A DNA stretch of 64,000 bases from Marinobacter sp. NP-4(2019) (GCF_003994855.1 NZ_CP034142.1:4154001-4218000); one strand, 5' to 3'. Shown: positions 35,490 to 45,588, counted from the first letter of the stretch. Numbers and translations are program-made. The notes: generated from the letters alone by a model not told the origin.

Positions 35490-36940
35490 TCACCCGAGCC
35501 GACGATAAAGCCACTGCATCAGGTTCAGAATGCGATTAGCCCGTGCCTTGTAAGGCGGTGCCAGTAACGACATGGTATTGAACGGCGCCTGGTGATGGAT
35601 CGGACGCAACTTGGAGAAGTTCATAAACCCATCGCGACCGTGGTAATGCCCCATTCCACTGTCTCCCACTCCCCGAATGGCAGGTCGTGTTGCCCGACGT
35701 GCAGCAGGCACTGGTTCACCGACACACCACCGGAGGGCAGACGTTCGATCAACAAATCACGCAGGCGCGAATCATTGGTGAAAGGGTAAAGGGCCAGTGG
35801 ACTCGGGCGACGGCCGACGTAGTCAATCACTTCCTGGGGGGACTGGTATGTCTTAATCGGCAGCAAGGGGCCAAATATCTCCCGTCGCATCACCAGCATG
35901 TCGTCGGTTACATTCAACAGAATATGCGGCGGGAACTTCCGCAGTTTCTCGTTGCCACTGCTGGTACTCAGCGGGATCACCCGGGCGCCCTTGGCGCGTG
36001 CATCTTCGAGGGTTTCCCAAAGCCGCTGGTAGGAGGCATCGTCAATGATCGAGGTGTAGTCCACGCTGTCCAGATCCGGATAACGGCTGGCGACAATGGC
36101 CTTGGCATGTTCGACAAAGGGCTCAACCTTGTCGTTCGGCAGAAACAGGTAATCCACGGTCACGCAGATCTGGCCGGCGTTGAGCAGTTTCCATTGCAAC
36201 AGGCGTTCGGCGGCGGTCTGGAGGGGGAAATCATCACCCACGATGGCCGGAGACTTGCCTCCCAGTTCCAACGTTACTGGCGTCAGGTTCCGGGCGGCAT
36301 TAACCATCACTTTCCGTCCCGTTTCTGTAGATCCGGTAAACAACAAATGATTGAAGGGCAATGCAGAGAATTCAGGCCCCAGGGTTGCGTCGTCATCCCG
36401 GATAAAGACCAGCTTCTCCTTGGGGAAGTAGTCACTACTGACCCTCTCAAATAGCGCCGCCAGGCGGCTTGAGCGATCTGACATCTTAACCATGGCGCGG
36501 TTGCCCGCAGCGAAAATGCTGACCAGCGGCGCCAGGCTGAGATTGAGCGGAAAATTCCACGGCACGATTACCCCGACCACTCCCAGCGGCTGTGGAACGA
36601 CGCGGTTCCTGGCACCGGCATACAGATTCAGGTCAACGCCCCGGCGCTGGGGCTTCATCCAGCGCTTGAGTTTTTTTAGGGTGTGCTGGATATCACCCAG
36701 CACCATCGTGTATTCACAGAGCAGGGTCTCATGCCGGGAACGGTTTCCGAAGTCGTCACTGATTGCCTGCAGAATCTCCTCCCGGTGATCTTTCAGCATA
36801 CGTGCCAGAGACTGGAGATCTCTGACACGGGAGCGGTAATCAGGCACCGGATTTGAAAGATAAGCCTCACGCTGACACATCAGTTGATCGTGCAGTCCGT
36901 CAGCAGTGTTGGAGGTTGGATTGTGGATGGGAGCATTCAT
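35490..36940 (-). pseudogene. Coniferyl-type aldehyde dehydrogenase with a C-terminal frameshift
   Basis: The reading frame from 36940 is a normal NAD(P)-dependent aldehyde dehydrogenase with LTPVTLELGGKSPAIVGDD (catalytic Glu) and NAGQICVTVDY (catalytic Cys), up to HDLPFG. It then leaves frame and stops at 35621 after EWETVEWG and a few more residues. The next frame continues the family C-terminus without a gap: GVGDSGMGHYHGRDGF, then NFSKLRPIHHQAPFN, ending at 35490. Adding one C to the run of four C at 35671-35674 (plus strand) restores a 483 aa protein of normal length. The enzyme would oxidise a long-chain or aryl aldehyde to the acid. It overlaps the GMC oxidoreductase gene by 4 bp. A sequencing or assembly error in the homopolymer is as likely as a real mutation. 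Confidence 0.8.
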
Positions 36941-38739
36941 GCATCAACTCCTTGAGTCATTGGGTCGGCAGCCGTCCGGTCGGTGACGATGACCTTGTGC
37001 AGATCGCCGGTACCTGTCAGGTGTGAACACTGGCCAGGCAAGGGTGACGAGAAATGGATCGGTTTAATCGCAGCCGCTCTTTCGGCGTTGAATACCGGCT
37101 CCCTCGACCATGCGTATTCACTGAGCGCGAGAATGGTGAGCGATGGGTTAACGCCGAGGTTGCCCGGGATCAACGAGCCATCAATGACCCGCAGGTTGTG
37201 ATAGCCAAACACCTTCCCGGTGTCATCCACGACGCCGTCTTCCGGTCCCTTGCCGATGGCCACCCCGCCCATAAGGTGAGCCGTGGTCGGCGCCCCGCTG
37301 AGCACTTCCGTGGCGATGTTGCCGGATTGCCCGCCCCCGGCGGCGTCAACATAGTGCCGCGCCGCCTTGTGGGCGAGGGGGAAATAGATCGACAGCGCAT
37401 TGTCGTCCTTATCCTGGTAAACCGACCAGGTGGAGCGAAACAACCGATACCAGGGTCGCTTGGTGCGTATGTGCACGAAGGTGTCCCGGGTCTGCATCAC
37501 CAGGAACATGATGCTGTTACGGGACTTGCCGACCGGGTTAAGCATGCGGAACGTCTTGACGGGATGACGAATCATGTTGATCAACATGCGTACCGGCCGC
37601 GGGATTCCCCCTGCCGCATCAACCAGCGGTACCGCGCTCTGGGTGAGGAAGTTGGCATCACCGTATCGAGCAAAGCGGGTCACCTCGATACGGGTCTCAT
37701 CGTCGGGATCGAACATGGAAGTGATGCTGGGTCCATGGCAGATTTCCTGGGGATTACCCTCGGCATCGGGGAACCGGCCGGTGTTGGTAATCAGGGTTTC
37801 CGAGTTGGTTCGCACCTGACGCCCCAGTTCGTTGGAGATATTCGGCAAGGTTTTATCCACCTCCTTTGCCTTGAGCAGCAAGGGGATGGTGCCGAATACA
37901 CCCGCCGAGACCACAACACCCCGGCAGCGCAGTTTGTACGGCTTTTTGAACACGCGGGCAGTGGAGGTCTGGATGGTAAGCTCGTAGCCAGCACTGCCAT
38001 CCCGCTTGCCGTCTGCCCCCGGCAGTGGCTCGATGCGTGTCACCTCGCTTTCAGCACGGATCTCCACGCCGTTGCGTTCAGCAAACCACAGGTAGTTCTT
38101 GACCAGGGTGTTCTTGGCATTGTGACGACAACCCATCATGCAGCCACCGCAGTAGCGGCAACTGTTACGCTGGGGACCGCTCCCTTCAAAGTAGGGGTCG
38201 CCACGGTCGGCACCGCTGGCATCATCCAGGTTCTCCGGGAACAGGATTCCCGTGTTGACTGTCTGGTAGGTGTCCTCACGCCCCATACGCCTGGCTGTTT
38301 CCTTGAGTGCCTCGTCAGCCGCATTCTCGTAATGGCTCTTGGTCACCCCGATCATGCGCTGGGCCAGGCCGTAGAACGGCATCAGGCGGTCCTTCCAGTC
38401 GTCATGCACCTTGACCCAGGGCCCCGAGGTGAACACCTCGTCCTTGGGAATCAGGTGAATATTGGCATAGACCAGGGAGCCACCGCCCACGCCCACGCCA
38501 TGCACGGCAGTGATCTTGTTGGTCACGCTGAGCTGCATGTTGCCTTTCAGGCCAAGCCCGGGTGCCCAGAGCAGCTTCTTTAAATTCCAGGAATTGTCAG
38601 AGAAATCCTTGTCCTCCCAACGCAGCCCTTTTTCGAGCACCAGGACACGGTGCCCCTTCTCGCTGAGACGTAAGGCACTGCAGGAGCCCCCAAAACCGGA
38701 TCCGATAATAATCTGGTCGTAGTCGAATTGGTCCGCCAT
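36937..38739 (-). CDS. GMC-family FAD alcohol oxidoreductase
   Basis: 600 aa. The FAD-binding start is YDQIIIGSGFGGSCSALRLS. The middle has HGVGVGGGSLVYANIHL and a cysteine cluster CRYCGGCMMGCRHNAKNT that is typical of the long-chain alcohol/cholesterol oxidase-like branch of the GMC family. The C-terminal segment GVNPSLTILALSEYAWSREP closes the FAD site, and the histidine in PTTAHLMGGVAIG is the likely active-site base. It should oxidise a hydrophobic alcohol to the aldehyde, feeding the adjoining aldehyde dehydrogenase with which it overlaps by 4 bp. Steroid or terpenoid alcohols are alternatives to 1-alkanols. Confidence 0.88.
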   Translation of the reverse strand: MADQFDYDQIIIGSGFGGSCSALRLSEKGHRVLVLEKGLRWEDKDFSDNSWNLKKLLWAPGLGLKGNMQLSVTNKITAVHGVGVGGGSLVYANIHLIPKDEVFTSGPWVKVHDDWKDRLMPFYGLAQRMIGVTKSHYENAADEALKETARRMGREDTYQTVNTGILFPENLDDASGADRGDPYFEGSGPQRNSCRYCGGCMMGCRHNAKNTLVKNYLWFAERNGVEIRAESEVTRIEPLPGADGKRDGSAGYELTIQTSTARVFKKPYKLRCRGVVVSAGVFGTIPLLLKAKEVDKTLPNISNELGRQVRTNSETLITNTGRFPDAEGNPQEICHGPSITSMFDPDDETRIEVTRFARYGDANFLTQSAVPLVDAAGGIPRPVRMLINMIRHPVKTFRMLNPVGKSRNSIMFLVMQTRDTFVHIRTKRPWYRLFRSTWSVYQDKDDNALSIYFPLAHKAARHYVDAAGGGQSGNIATEVLSGAPTTAHLMGGVAIGKGPEDGVVDDTGKVFGYHNLRVIDGSLIPGNLGVNPSLTILALSEYAWSREPVFNAERAAAIKPIHFSSPLPGQCSHLTGTGDLHKVIVTDRTAADPMTQGVDA

Positions 38740-38780
38740 CGGAAATACTCTTTGTCTTGTTAAAATGCGTCAGGACAGAT

Positions 38781-40451
38781 TCAGGAATCCGAAGAGCCTG
38801 TTTCTGCCTCGCCCTGATTCGCTGCCCATACCCGGATCTGCTTCTTGTCGAACTTTCCGACACTGGTCTTGGGAATGTCGTCCACCATTCGGATGCTGTG
38901 TGGAATCCACCACTTGTTAATCCGGCCCTCGTCGACAAATCCCATGAGGTGGCTGCGAATGTCATCCGGCGTGAGGTCGCCACTACGGGACTTGACCAGC
39001 GCGTGGGGACGTTCGCCCCAATCCGCATCCGGCAGGCCCACCACGGCCACACTATCCACGTCGGGATGGCGGCTGATCAGATCTTCCAGTTCCAGGGACG
39101 AGATCCATTCCCCGCCGGTCTTGATCACATCCTTGAGACGGTCCTTGATCTCCAGCGTGCCATCCGGGTGCAGGCTGCCGATGTCTCCAGTGTGCATCCA
39201 GCCACCGGCCCACAGCTCCTCGCTCTTTTCAGGTTCCTTCAAGTATCCCTGGGTCAGCCAGGAGCCACGGACCACGATCTCGCCGGTGGCTTTGCCATCG
39301 TGAGGCTGGGGGTTGCCCTCAGCGTCCAGCAAGCGCACGTCCACCAGGTTGGAGATCCGGGTATTGATGCGGTAAGGGATTTGCTCTTCCAATGGCAGTT
39401 CGCGTACGGCCTTGCTCAGGTGCGACAGGCTGATGGTCGGGCAGGACTCGGACATGCCATAACCGCTGAAGATGTCGATGCCCCGCTCCAGGGCCTGACG
39501 CGCCAGCCCCTGAGACAGGGCGCTGCCGCCAATCACCACCTTCCAGCCAGACAGATCGGCGTCCTTTCCAGCCGGGCAGGTCATGATCATTTGTACAATA
39601 GTGGGGACACAATGAGAGAAGGTCACACCTTCCTTGCGGATCAGTTCAACCAGGGCATTGGGTTCGTAACGCCCCGGGTAAACCTGTTTGACCCCCAGCA
39701 TGGTGGCCGCGTAGGGGACGCCCCAGGCATGCACGTGGAACATCGGGGTCAACGGCATGTAAATGTCGTCGGAACGCAGCATGGGCATACTGGCGTAGGC
39801 ACCACCGAAGCTAACGCTGTTGAGGGTATGCAGAACCAGCTGACGGTGGGTGAAGTAAACGCCCTTGGGGTTGCCCGTCGTGCCGGTGGTGTAGAAGGTG
39901 GTGGCCACCGAATTCTCATCGAATTCCGGGAATTCGTAGGTCGGGCTCGCCTCGGCCATCATCGCCTCATACTCCCCGCGCAGCGGCAGGCGGGTCTCCG
40001 GAGCGCTGCCCTGGTCCTGCAACACAATGTAACGCTCTACCGTATCCAGGCTCGGACTCAGCCGTTCCAGAAGTGGCAGGAAATCTTCATGGGCCAGCAC
40101 CAGCCGATCCTCGGCATGGTTCATGGTGTACAGAATCTGCTCGTCGGCCAGGCGGATGTTCACGTGATGGAGCACGGCGCCAATCATCGGTATCGCGAAA
40201 TAGCACTCCAGATAACGATGACTGTCCCAGTCAAGCACGGCGACGGTGTCTCCGGGCCCGATACCTTCGTTTTCCAGTAGATTGGCGAGCCGGCAGACCC
40301 GCTGGTAGAGCGTCCGGTAATCGTAGCGATGCTCACCGCGATAGACGATTTCGTTATCCACCTCGTGGCGCTGGGAAGCCTGGAGGATGCTCTTGATCAA
40401 AAGAGGCGCTTGTCGGGCAGCACCAGCGGGTTCGATGATTTTGGTCTGCAT
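38781..40451 (-). CDS. AMP-forming fatty acyl-CoA synthetase (AlkK-like)
   Basis: 556 aa. The ATP-binding P-loop is YTTGTTGNPKGVYFTHRQLV; other family motifs are FSGYGMSESCP, GGWMHTGDIGSLHPDGTLEI and KDVIKTGGEWISSLELEDLI, and the catalytic lysine lies in DDIPKTSVGKFDKKQIR. The closest match I recognise is the AlkK medium-chain synthetase group. It activates the fatty acid made by the two genes downstream. AACAAGAA (40469-40476), 18-25 nt before the ATG, fits the AANAANAA sequence recognised by Hfq/Crc in pseudomonads. It lies 41 bp upstream of the GMC gene, so synthetase, GMC and aldehyde dehydrogenase form one operon. Confidence 0.9.
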   Translation of the reverse strand: MQTKIIEPAGAARQAPLLIKSILQASQRHEVDNEIVYRGEHRYDYRTLYQRVCRLANLLENEGIGPGDTVAVLDWDSHRYLECYFAIPMIGAVLHHVNIRLADEQILYTMNHAEDRLVLAHEDFLPLLERLSPSLDTVERYIVLQDQGSAPETRLPLRGEYEAMMAEASPTYEFPEFDENSVATTFYTTGTTGNPKGVYFTHRQLVLHTLNSVSFGGAYASMPMLRSDDIYMPLTPMFHVHAWGVPYAATMLGVKQVYPGRYEPNALVELIRKEGVTFSHCVPTIVQMIMTCPAGKDADLSGWKVVIGGSALSQGLARQALERGIDIFSGYGMSESCPTISLSHLSKAVRELPLEEQIPYRINTRISNLVDVRLLDAEGNPQPHDGKATGEIVVRGSWLTQGYLKEPEKSEELWAGGWMHTGDIGSLHPDGTLEIKDRLKDVIKTGGEWISSLELEDLISRHPDVDSVAVVGLPDADWGERPHALVKSRSGDLTPDDIRSHLMGFVDEGRINKWWIPHSIRMVDDIPKTSVGKFDKKQIRVWAANQGEAETGSSDS

Positions 40452-40502
40452 GATGTCAGTTCTCTCTGTTCTTGTTGGCTCGTTCGCGGTCAGTTAAGCG
40501 AG

Positions 40503-40536
40503 AAAAAATGGGGCGGGTCACAACACCCCCGCCCCC
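40503..40536 (-). terminator. Intrinsic terminator of the DUF1302-MMPL operon
   Basis: Read on the minus strand, an 8 bp GC-only stem (40528-40535 with 40510-40517, GGGGCGGG/CCCGCCCC) with a 10 nt loop is followed after one A by six T. It lies directly after the MMPL gene stop and separates that operon from the acyl-CoA synthetase operon. Confidence 0.8.
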
Positions 40537-40551
40537 AAGGGTCCACCCTGG

Positions 40552-42987
40552 CTACTCCGTCAAGGCAACTCTGTTACTCACGACGTCTTTCTCGACTTCT
40601 TCCATTGATCTTTTCCGGTTTGCCTCAGGCACGTCTCCGCGGGGCATCAGGAAATGCGCCAGAGCCGGCAGCAGCAACATCGCACCCAGCATGTTCCACA
40701 GGAACATGAAGGCGAGCAGGATGCCCATATCGGCCTGGAACTTGATCGGCGAGAAGGCCCAGGTACCAACGCCGATAGCAAGCGTGAGCCCGGTGAAGGC
40801 AACCGCCTTGCCGGTGGTATTCAGCGTGTGGAAGTAAGCCTCTCTGAGCGGCATTCCCTGTTTCAGGTAGGTCTGCAGTTTGCTGCAGATGTAGATGCCG
40901 TAATCCACGCCGATCCCGACCCCGAGCGCGATCACCGGCAGGGTGGATACCTTGACGCCGATATCCAGGTACATCATCAACACCTGACACAACAGTGAGG
41001 TCAGCACCAATGGCAGCATGATGCAGGCCACGGTACGCAGCGAGCGGAAGGTCAGGAAGCACAACAGGGTGACCACGCCGTAGACCCAGGCCAGCATCGT
41101 CAGATGAGCCTCGCTGATAACAATGTTGGTGGTCGCCTCAATGCCGGCATTGCCGGCCGCCATCAGGAACTTCACCTCGTCGGTGTCATACTCAGCGGCA
41201 AAGGCTTCAACCGTGCTGACCACGCTCTCCAGGGTGGCGGCCTGATGATCTTCCAGATAAACCAGGATCGGATTCAGGTCACAGTTGGGTGTCGTCAGGC
41301 TGCCTGGCGCCTGAATCGAGGCCGCATCCATCAGCTGCTGATTGCGGCTGATCGCGGACCATTTGATCGAGCCTTCGCTGGAGGCCGACATGTAGCGCTT
41401 GGCAAAGTTTGCCAGCGAGCGTGTGGACTGCACGCCCTCCAGGTTCTCAAGCCGCCACTGAAGCTGATCCATGGCGTCCAGGGTGGCGTAGGCAGAGCAT
41501 TTCTGAGCCGGCGTATCCACCATCACCACAAACAGGTCAGTACTGGTTGAGTAGTTCTCGCCAAAGAAGGCAATGTCCTGGTTGTAACGGGAATCCGGGC
41601 GCAATTCCGGCGCACCGGCGTCCAGGTCACCAATTTTCAGGTCCTGCTGCTTCCAGATGCCGTAGCCCATGCCAGCCGCCGCGACCAACACGGCAATCAG
41701 GGCAACCCGTGGATCGGTAAAGGCCACGATTCGATCCCACAGCGGATGGCGGGGCTTGTGCTCCACCCGCTCCTGGCGTTCGATGCTTGAACGGCTGACG
41801 CCAACAAAGGACATCAACAAGGGCAGCAGGACCAGGTTGGTGAGAATGATGACCGCAACCCCCAGGCTGGCGGCGACGGCCAGGTCGCGAATCACCTGGA
41901 TATCAATCACCATCAGGGTCGCAAAGCCAATGCCGTCGCTGATCAGCGCGGTGAGCCCCGCCACATAGAGACTCCGGAAAGCCAGTCGGGCAGCAAATTC
42001 TCGACTGGCTCCGCGACCCGCTTCATGGCTGATGGCATTGATCACCTGCACGCCGTGACTGACGGCTATCGCGAACACCAGGAAAGGCACCAGCATGGAG
42101 TACGGATCGAGCCCGTAGCCGAAAATCGAGAGCAAACCCAGTTGCCAAACGACCGCAATGATCGAACAGGCCAGAGCCACACCGGTCGCTCGCAGACAGC
42201 GCGAATACAGGTACAGCAGTATCGCGGTAATAGCCAGGGCCACGGCGAAGAAGAACGCCACCTGGGTGGCACCCTCAATCAGATCGCCAACGAGCTTGGC
42301 AAAGCCGATGATGTGAATTTTGATGGAATCGGTCTGGTACTTGTCTCGTAATAACGTTTCCAGGTCACGAGCAAAGTTCTGGTAGTTCAACGGCTCGCCG
42401 GTTTCCGGATCGCGCTCATACAGGGGCGCGTAGATCACCGCAGAGCGGAAGTCGTTGGCGACCAGAGCGCCCACTTGACCGGACTTCTGAACATTTTCCC
42501 GCAGTTGGGCAAGACTCTCTGCGGAGCCGTCGTAGTTGTTCGGCATCACCGGGCCACCGGCAAACCCTTCCTCGGTGACCTCCGTCCAGCGCACTCCCGA
42601 TGCCCAGATGGACAGCAACGCCGAGCGATCCACGCCGGAAATGAAGAATGCTTCGTCATGGACCTGCTTCAGCGTCTCCAGAAACTCCGCATTAAAGATG
42701 TCGCCCTCGGTGGTTTCCACCGCGATGCGTATAGAGTTCCCTGCTCCCTTGAGTGCCTCCTGGTTCTCCAGATAACTCTGGATGTAGGGATGAGAGGTCG
42801 GCAGCATTTTCTCAAAGCTGGCATCCAGACGAAGCTGGGACGCCTGGTAACCCAGGAAAAGTGTGATCAGGGCAAACAGCAGGATAAAAAGCCGTCTCTG
42901 ACCAAAAAACAACCGCTCCAGTACCGGCTCCGAATCCTCAAGGGGATGCGCCAGGTGGTGTTCAATATCGGAAAGTTTGTGACTCAT
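40552..42987 (-). CDS. MMPL/RND-superfamily inner-membrane transporter
   Basis: 811 aa with about 12 membrane helices in the two-half RND arrangement: one helix (residues 31-50), a periplasmic domain, five more helices (about 225-390), then the same again (about 420-790). Characteristic segments are PFLVFAIAVSHGVQVINA and VIALGVGIGVDYGIYICSK, where the charged residues of the proton path are expected. Members of this branch move lipids or other hydrophobic compounds. There is no membrane-fusion protein or TolC-like gene; instead the operon supplies DUF1302, DUF1329 and BNR proteins, which suggests another way of crossing the envelope. Direction of transport cannot be told. Confidence 0.9.
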   Translation of the reverse strand: MSHKLSDIEHHLAHPLEDSEPVLERLFFGQRRLFILLFALITLFLGYQASQLRLDASFEKMLPTSHPYIQSYLENQEALKGAGNSIRIAVETTEGDIFNAEFLETLKQVHDEAFFISGVDRSALLSIWASGVRWTEVTEEGFAGGPVMPNNYDGSAESLAQLRENVQKSGQVGALVANDFRSAVIYAPLYERDPETGEPLNYQNFARDLETLLRDKYQTDSIKIHIIGFAKLVGDLIEGATQVAFFFAVALAITAILLYLYSRCLRATGVALACSIIAVVWQLGLLSIFGYGLDPYSMLVPFLVFAIAVSHGVQVINAISHEAGRGASREFAARLAFRSLYVAGLTALISDGIGFATLMVIDIQVIRDLAVAASLGVAVIILTNLVLLPLLMSFVGVSRSSIERQERVEHKPRHPLWDRIVAFTDPRVALIAVLVAAAGMGYGIWKQQDLKIGDLDAGAPELRPDSRYNQDIAFFGENYSTSTDLFVVMVDTPAQKCSAYATLDAMDQLQWRLENLEGVQSTRSLANFAKRYMSASSEGSIKWSAISRNQQLMDAASIQAPGSLTTPNCDLNPILVYLEDHQAATLESVVSTVEAFAAEYDTDEVKFLMAAGNAGIEATTNIVISEAHLTMLAWVYGVVTLLCFLTFRSLRTVACIMLPLVLTSLLCQVLMMYLDIGVKVSTLPVIALGVGIGVDYGIYICSKLQTYLKQGMPLREAYFHTLNTTGKAVAFTGLTLAIGVGTWAFSPIKFQADMGILLAFMFLWNMLGAMLLLPALAHFLMPRGDVPEANRKRSMEEVEKDVVSNRVALTE

Positions 42988-42988
42988 C

Positions 42989-44155
42989 TCAGTTCACCTT
43001 TTCGCTGAGCGAGGACCGGGCTATGCGGTGGATACCGCCCTGCCCGACAATAATCGCGTGGTGCTCGTCAACGCCGGTTACGGCGCTATACGTTCCGCGG
43101 CTGCCGAGGTGGTGTGAGGTGAAGCTCAGGTCGCCGACCTTACCGTTAAGCAAGACGCCACCATGACCCACCAGGAGCGCACTGCCATCGGGAAGAATCG
43201 CTCCCCCCTCTATCGATGAGTCGATAGGTGTCCGGACCCTCTGCCAGGTGTCGCCCTGGTCGCGGGACTGGAACACATGTCCGCGCAAGCCGTAGGCGAT
43301 CAAAAGGTTACGGGAGGCATCACCAACAAGGCCGAAGAAGGAGCCATCGTAAGGAGACTCAAGGCGCTCCCAGCTCTCTCCGGAATCTCGGGAGCGATGC
43401 AACCCACCGGCCTCGCCGGCAACAAAAACGGTACCGCCCAGCCGTTCAACGGCGTAATGGTGGAAGCCGAAGGCGTTCTCAACCTGGCCAATCAGGGATT
43501 GCCAACTGGCACCACCGTCCCGGGTTTGTAGAATCAGACCAAAGGCGCCAACCACAATTCCTTCTCGCTCATTGCTAAAGGAAACGTCGAGCAACGGCCG
43601 GGTGGGGCCCTCCTCCAAAAAGGCCTGGGCGTCCTCGGCGAGGATGGCCATGTCCTCGAGCGAAACGGCAAGTCGCTCATCGCCCACCCCGGCTTCGGCA
43701 TCCGCCAGCAGGGCCTGGGCCTGCTTTTCCACCAGCTCATTGATTTGATGACCATCAAGCTGCTTGCGCCAGGTCTCGCCACCATCATTGCTATGGAGAA
43801 TCACACCGTCGTGGCCAACCGCCCAACCATGCGTGGGGGTTGGAAACGAAACAGCGGTTAGCGTGACACGAACCGGAACGTCCGCCTGATGCCAGCTAAG
43901 GCCCGAATCGTCCGAAAACAGAATATGACCACGCTCGCCCACGGCTACCAGACGGCTCCCCACTTTGGTCACATCCAACAGCAGTGACCGGGACACCAGG
44001 TCACTGGCTACCGCCGGAGCCTCCAGAGCGTCCTCTGCAGCTCGAACCGGATTACTGACCATTGGCAGCAAAAAGGTTGCGGTCAAAAGAGTGGCCACAC
44101 CAAGATGCAAGCGGGCTCGTTGCTGGGTAGCACGAGCAGAGAATATCGACTTCAT
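42989..44155 (-). CDS. Secreted YCF48/BNR-repeat beta-propeller protein
   Basis: 388 aa from the ATG at 44155, chosen because the upstream start at 44185 is a TTG and because the ATG gives a proper signal peptide (LGVATLLTATFLLPMVSNPV). At least five BNR-type repeats follow, with the S-x-D-x-G-x-x-W pattern, for example SDDSGLSWHQ, SNDGGETWRK, TRDGGASWQS, SRDSGESWER and SRDQGDTWQR. The fold resembles YCF48/HCF136, assembly factors for membrane complexes. It ends 1 bp before the MMPL gene and probably works with that transporter in the periplasm. An assembly or docking role is inference. Confidence 0.85.
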   Translation of the reverse strand: MKSIFSARATQQRARLHLGVATLLTATFLLPMVSNPVRAAEDALEAPAVASDLVSRSLLLDVTKVGSRLVAVGERGHILFSDDSGLSWHQADVPVRVTLTAVSFPTPTHGWAVGHDGVILHSNDGGETWRKQLDGHQINELVEKQAQALLADAEAGVGDERLAVSLEDMAILAEDAQAFLEEGPTRPLLDVSFSNEREGIVVGAFGLILQTRDGGASWQSLIGQVENAFGFHHYAVERLGGTVFVAGEAGGLHRSRDSGESWERLESPYDGSFFGLVGDASRNLLIAYGLRGHVFQSRDQGDTWQRVRTPIDSSIEGGAILPDGSALLVGHGGVLLNGKVGDLSFTSHHLGSRGTYSAVTGVDEHHAIIVGQGGIHRIARSSLSEKVN

Positions 44156-44225
44156 ATCAACACCTACCTGCGAAACGTGGACCAACGGTCACCCAAAGGG
44201 GGGACCGTTGGTCTCCAATTGACAC

Positions 44226-45560
44226 TCAGCGACGCGCTTGACGACGCAGGTTCTGGGTGGAGTAGAAATCATCCTCCCCACCTTTGTGGAACGTTTCGCG
44301 GGTATAGGGGTGGACGTAATAGTGGCCAGACAGCAAATCCTGGTAGATATTGCCGGAGACCACCACGCCGGGCAGTTCCTCGGCATAGTACGGGCTGCCG
44401 TAATTCACCTTCCACAGGTCACCACGGCCGTCGTAAGCCTCAGACATCACCACAGTCCAAGAGTCCTCGTCTATGTAGAAACGACGCTTGGCATAGACAT
44501 GGCGTTTACCTTCCTTGAGAGTGGCTTCAACAACCCAGGCCCGGTGCAGTTCCCAACGTCGGAAATCCGGGTTTGGATGACCTGCGGTAAACAACTCCTC
44601 AACCTCTACGCCTTCGTCCACGGCGTTGATGAACCGGTTGTCGTTATAGGGCATGAATACTTCCTGCTTGCCCACCAGTGTCCAGTCGTAACGATCCAGC
44701 GCACCATTGAAATGGAAGGTCTCATCAAAGACGGCCATGCCATTGGAGGTGGGAGTAGGGGTGTCATAAGCTACGGTTGGGGCCCGACGCACCCGGCGCT
44801 GGCCAGGGATATACTGCCAGGCTTTACGTGGCTCGAGGCCCGGATTCATCGGTTCGTGGAGCAGCAACAGCTCACCGCTTCGACGACTCGGCTCCACGGT
44901 TTCCTGGAAGTAAAAACCATTGAGGCCATCCCATTGATCCTCTTGGCCTTCCTGATAATAGGTATACTTCTGTTCGACCTGGTTACGGGTGTAGGTAATA
45001 TTTCCATCAGAATAGACGCCATAAGCAGCAACGTCCGAAGACTGCCCCTCCCCGCGCCAACGGGTGATATGATTCCAGATCAGCTCTTCACCACTTTCAG
45101 GAATCGGGAACGCCGTTCCACCATAGGCTCCTTCCACGCCGTTGCCACCGGCCACCAGCGTCGCTTCGGTGGCGTTCTCCCGGATGTTGTCATAGACCCA
45201 TTGCGGCATGCGGTGAGTGCGTCGTGTCGGGTAGACGTTCATCTTGAAGCTGTCCGGATACTTTTCGAACATTGCCTCAAGCCCGGGAATCAGTTGGTCT
45301 GTGTATTGCAGGTAGTTGGCGGCGGTAATGGTGAATTCGGGCTCGTCCTGCAAAACCTTTTCAATTGCCATCGGCTCCGGTGACCAGGCCGGAATAGTGC
45401 CGCTGTCATTACCATTACGCTCGGCACCAAAGGGCGTGAGTTCGGCGCCCAGGCGTGCAGCCTCGTCCGCAGACACCGCCGCCTCTACCACCATGGAGAA
45501 GCCAAGAGAGGCCGTTACCACAGCCGCCGCCAAGTTACGCTTGTAGTTTGAGGTTTTCAT
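44226..45560 (-). CDS. Periplasmic DUF1329 protein (LolA/outer-membrane-sorting-like)
   Basis: 444 aa with a signal peptide (residues 1-27). Conserved DUF1329 segments include LGAELTPFGAERNGNDSGTI, a GRRVRRAP-like stretch here as YIPGQRRVRRAPTVAYDTPT, and WELHRAWVVEATLKEGKRHV with KRRFYIDEDSWTVVMSEAYD near the C-terminus. DUF1329 is distantly related to LolA-type lipid carriers, so it could shuttle a hydrophobic ligand across the periplasm. It lies between the DUF1302 gene (28 bp upstream) and the BNR gene (70 bp downstream). Confidence 0.88.
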   Translation of the reverse strand: MKTSNYKRNLAAAVVTASLGFSMVVEAAVSADEAARLGAELTPFGAERNGNDSGTIPAWSPEPMAIEKVLQDEPEFTITAANYLQYTDQLIPGLEAMFEKYPDSFKMNVYPTRRTHRMPQWVYDNIRENATEATLVAGGNGVEGAYGGTAFPIPESGEELIWNHITRWRGEGQSSDVAAYGVYSDGNITYTRNQVEQKYTYYQEGQEDQWDGLNGFYFQETVEPSRRSGELLLLHEPMNPGLEPRKAWQYIPGQRRVRRAPTVAYDTPTPTSNGMAVFDETFHFNGALDRYDWTLVGKQEVFMPYNDNRFINAVDEGVEVEELFTAGHPNPDFRRWELHRAWVVEATLKEGKRHVYAKRRFYIDEDSWTVVMSEAYDGRGDLWKVNYGSPYYAEELPGVVVSGNIYQDLLSGHYYVHPYTRETFHKGGEDDFYSTQNLRRQARR

Positions 45561-45588
45561 ACTGATTATCTCTACGGTCTTGTACTTG

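Noticed and set aside
37054..38583. 509-codon plus-strand frame opposite the GMC oxidoreductase gene
   Set aside because: Antisense shadow; the minus strand carries FAD-binding and GMC motifs throughout.
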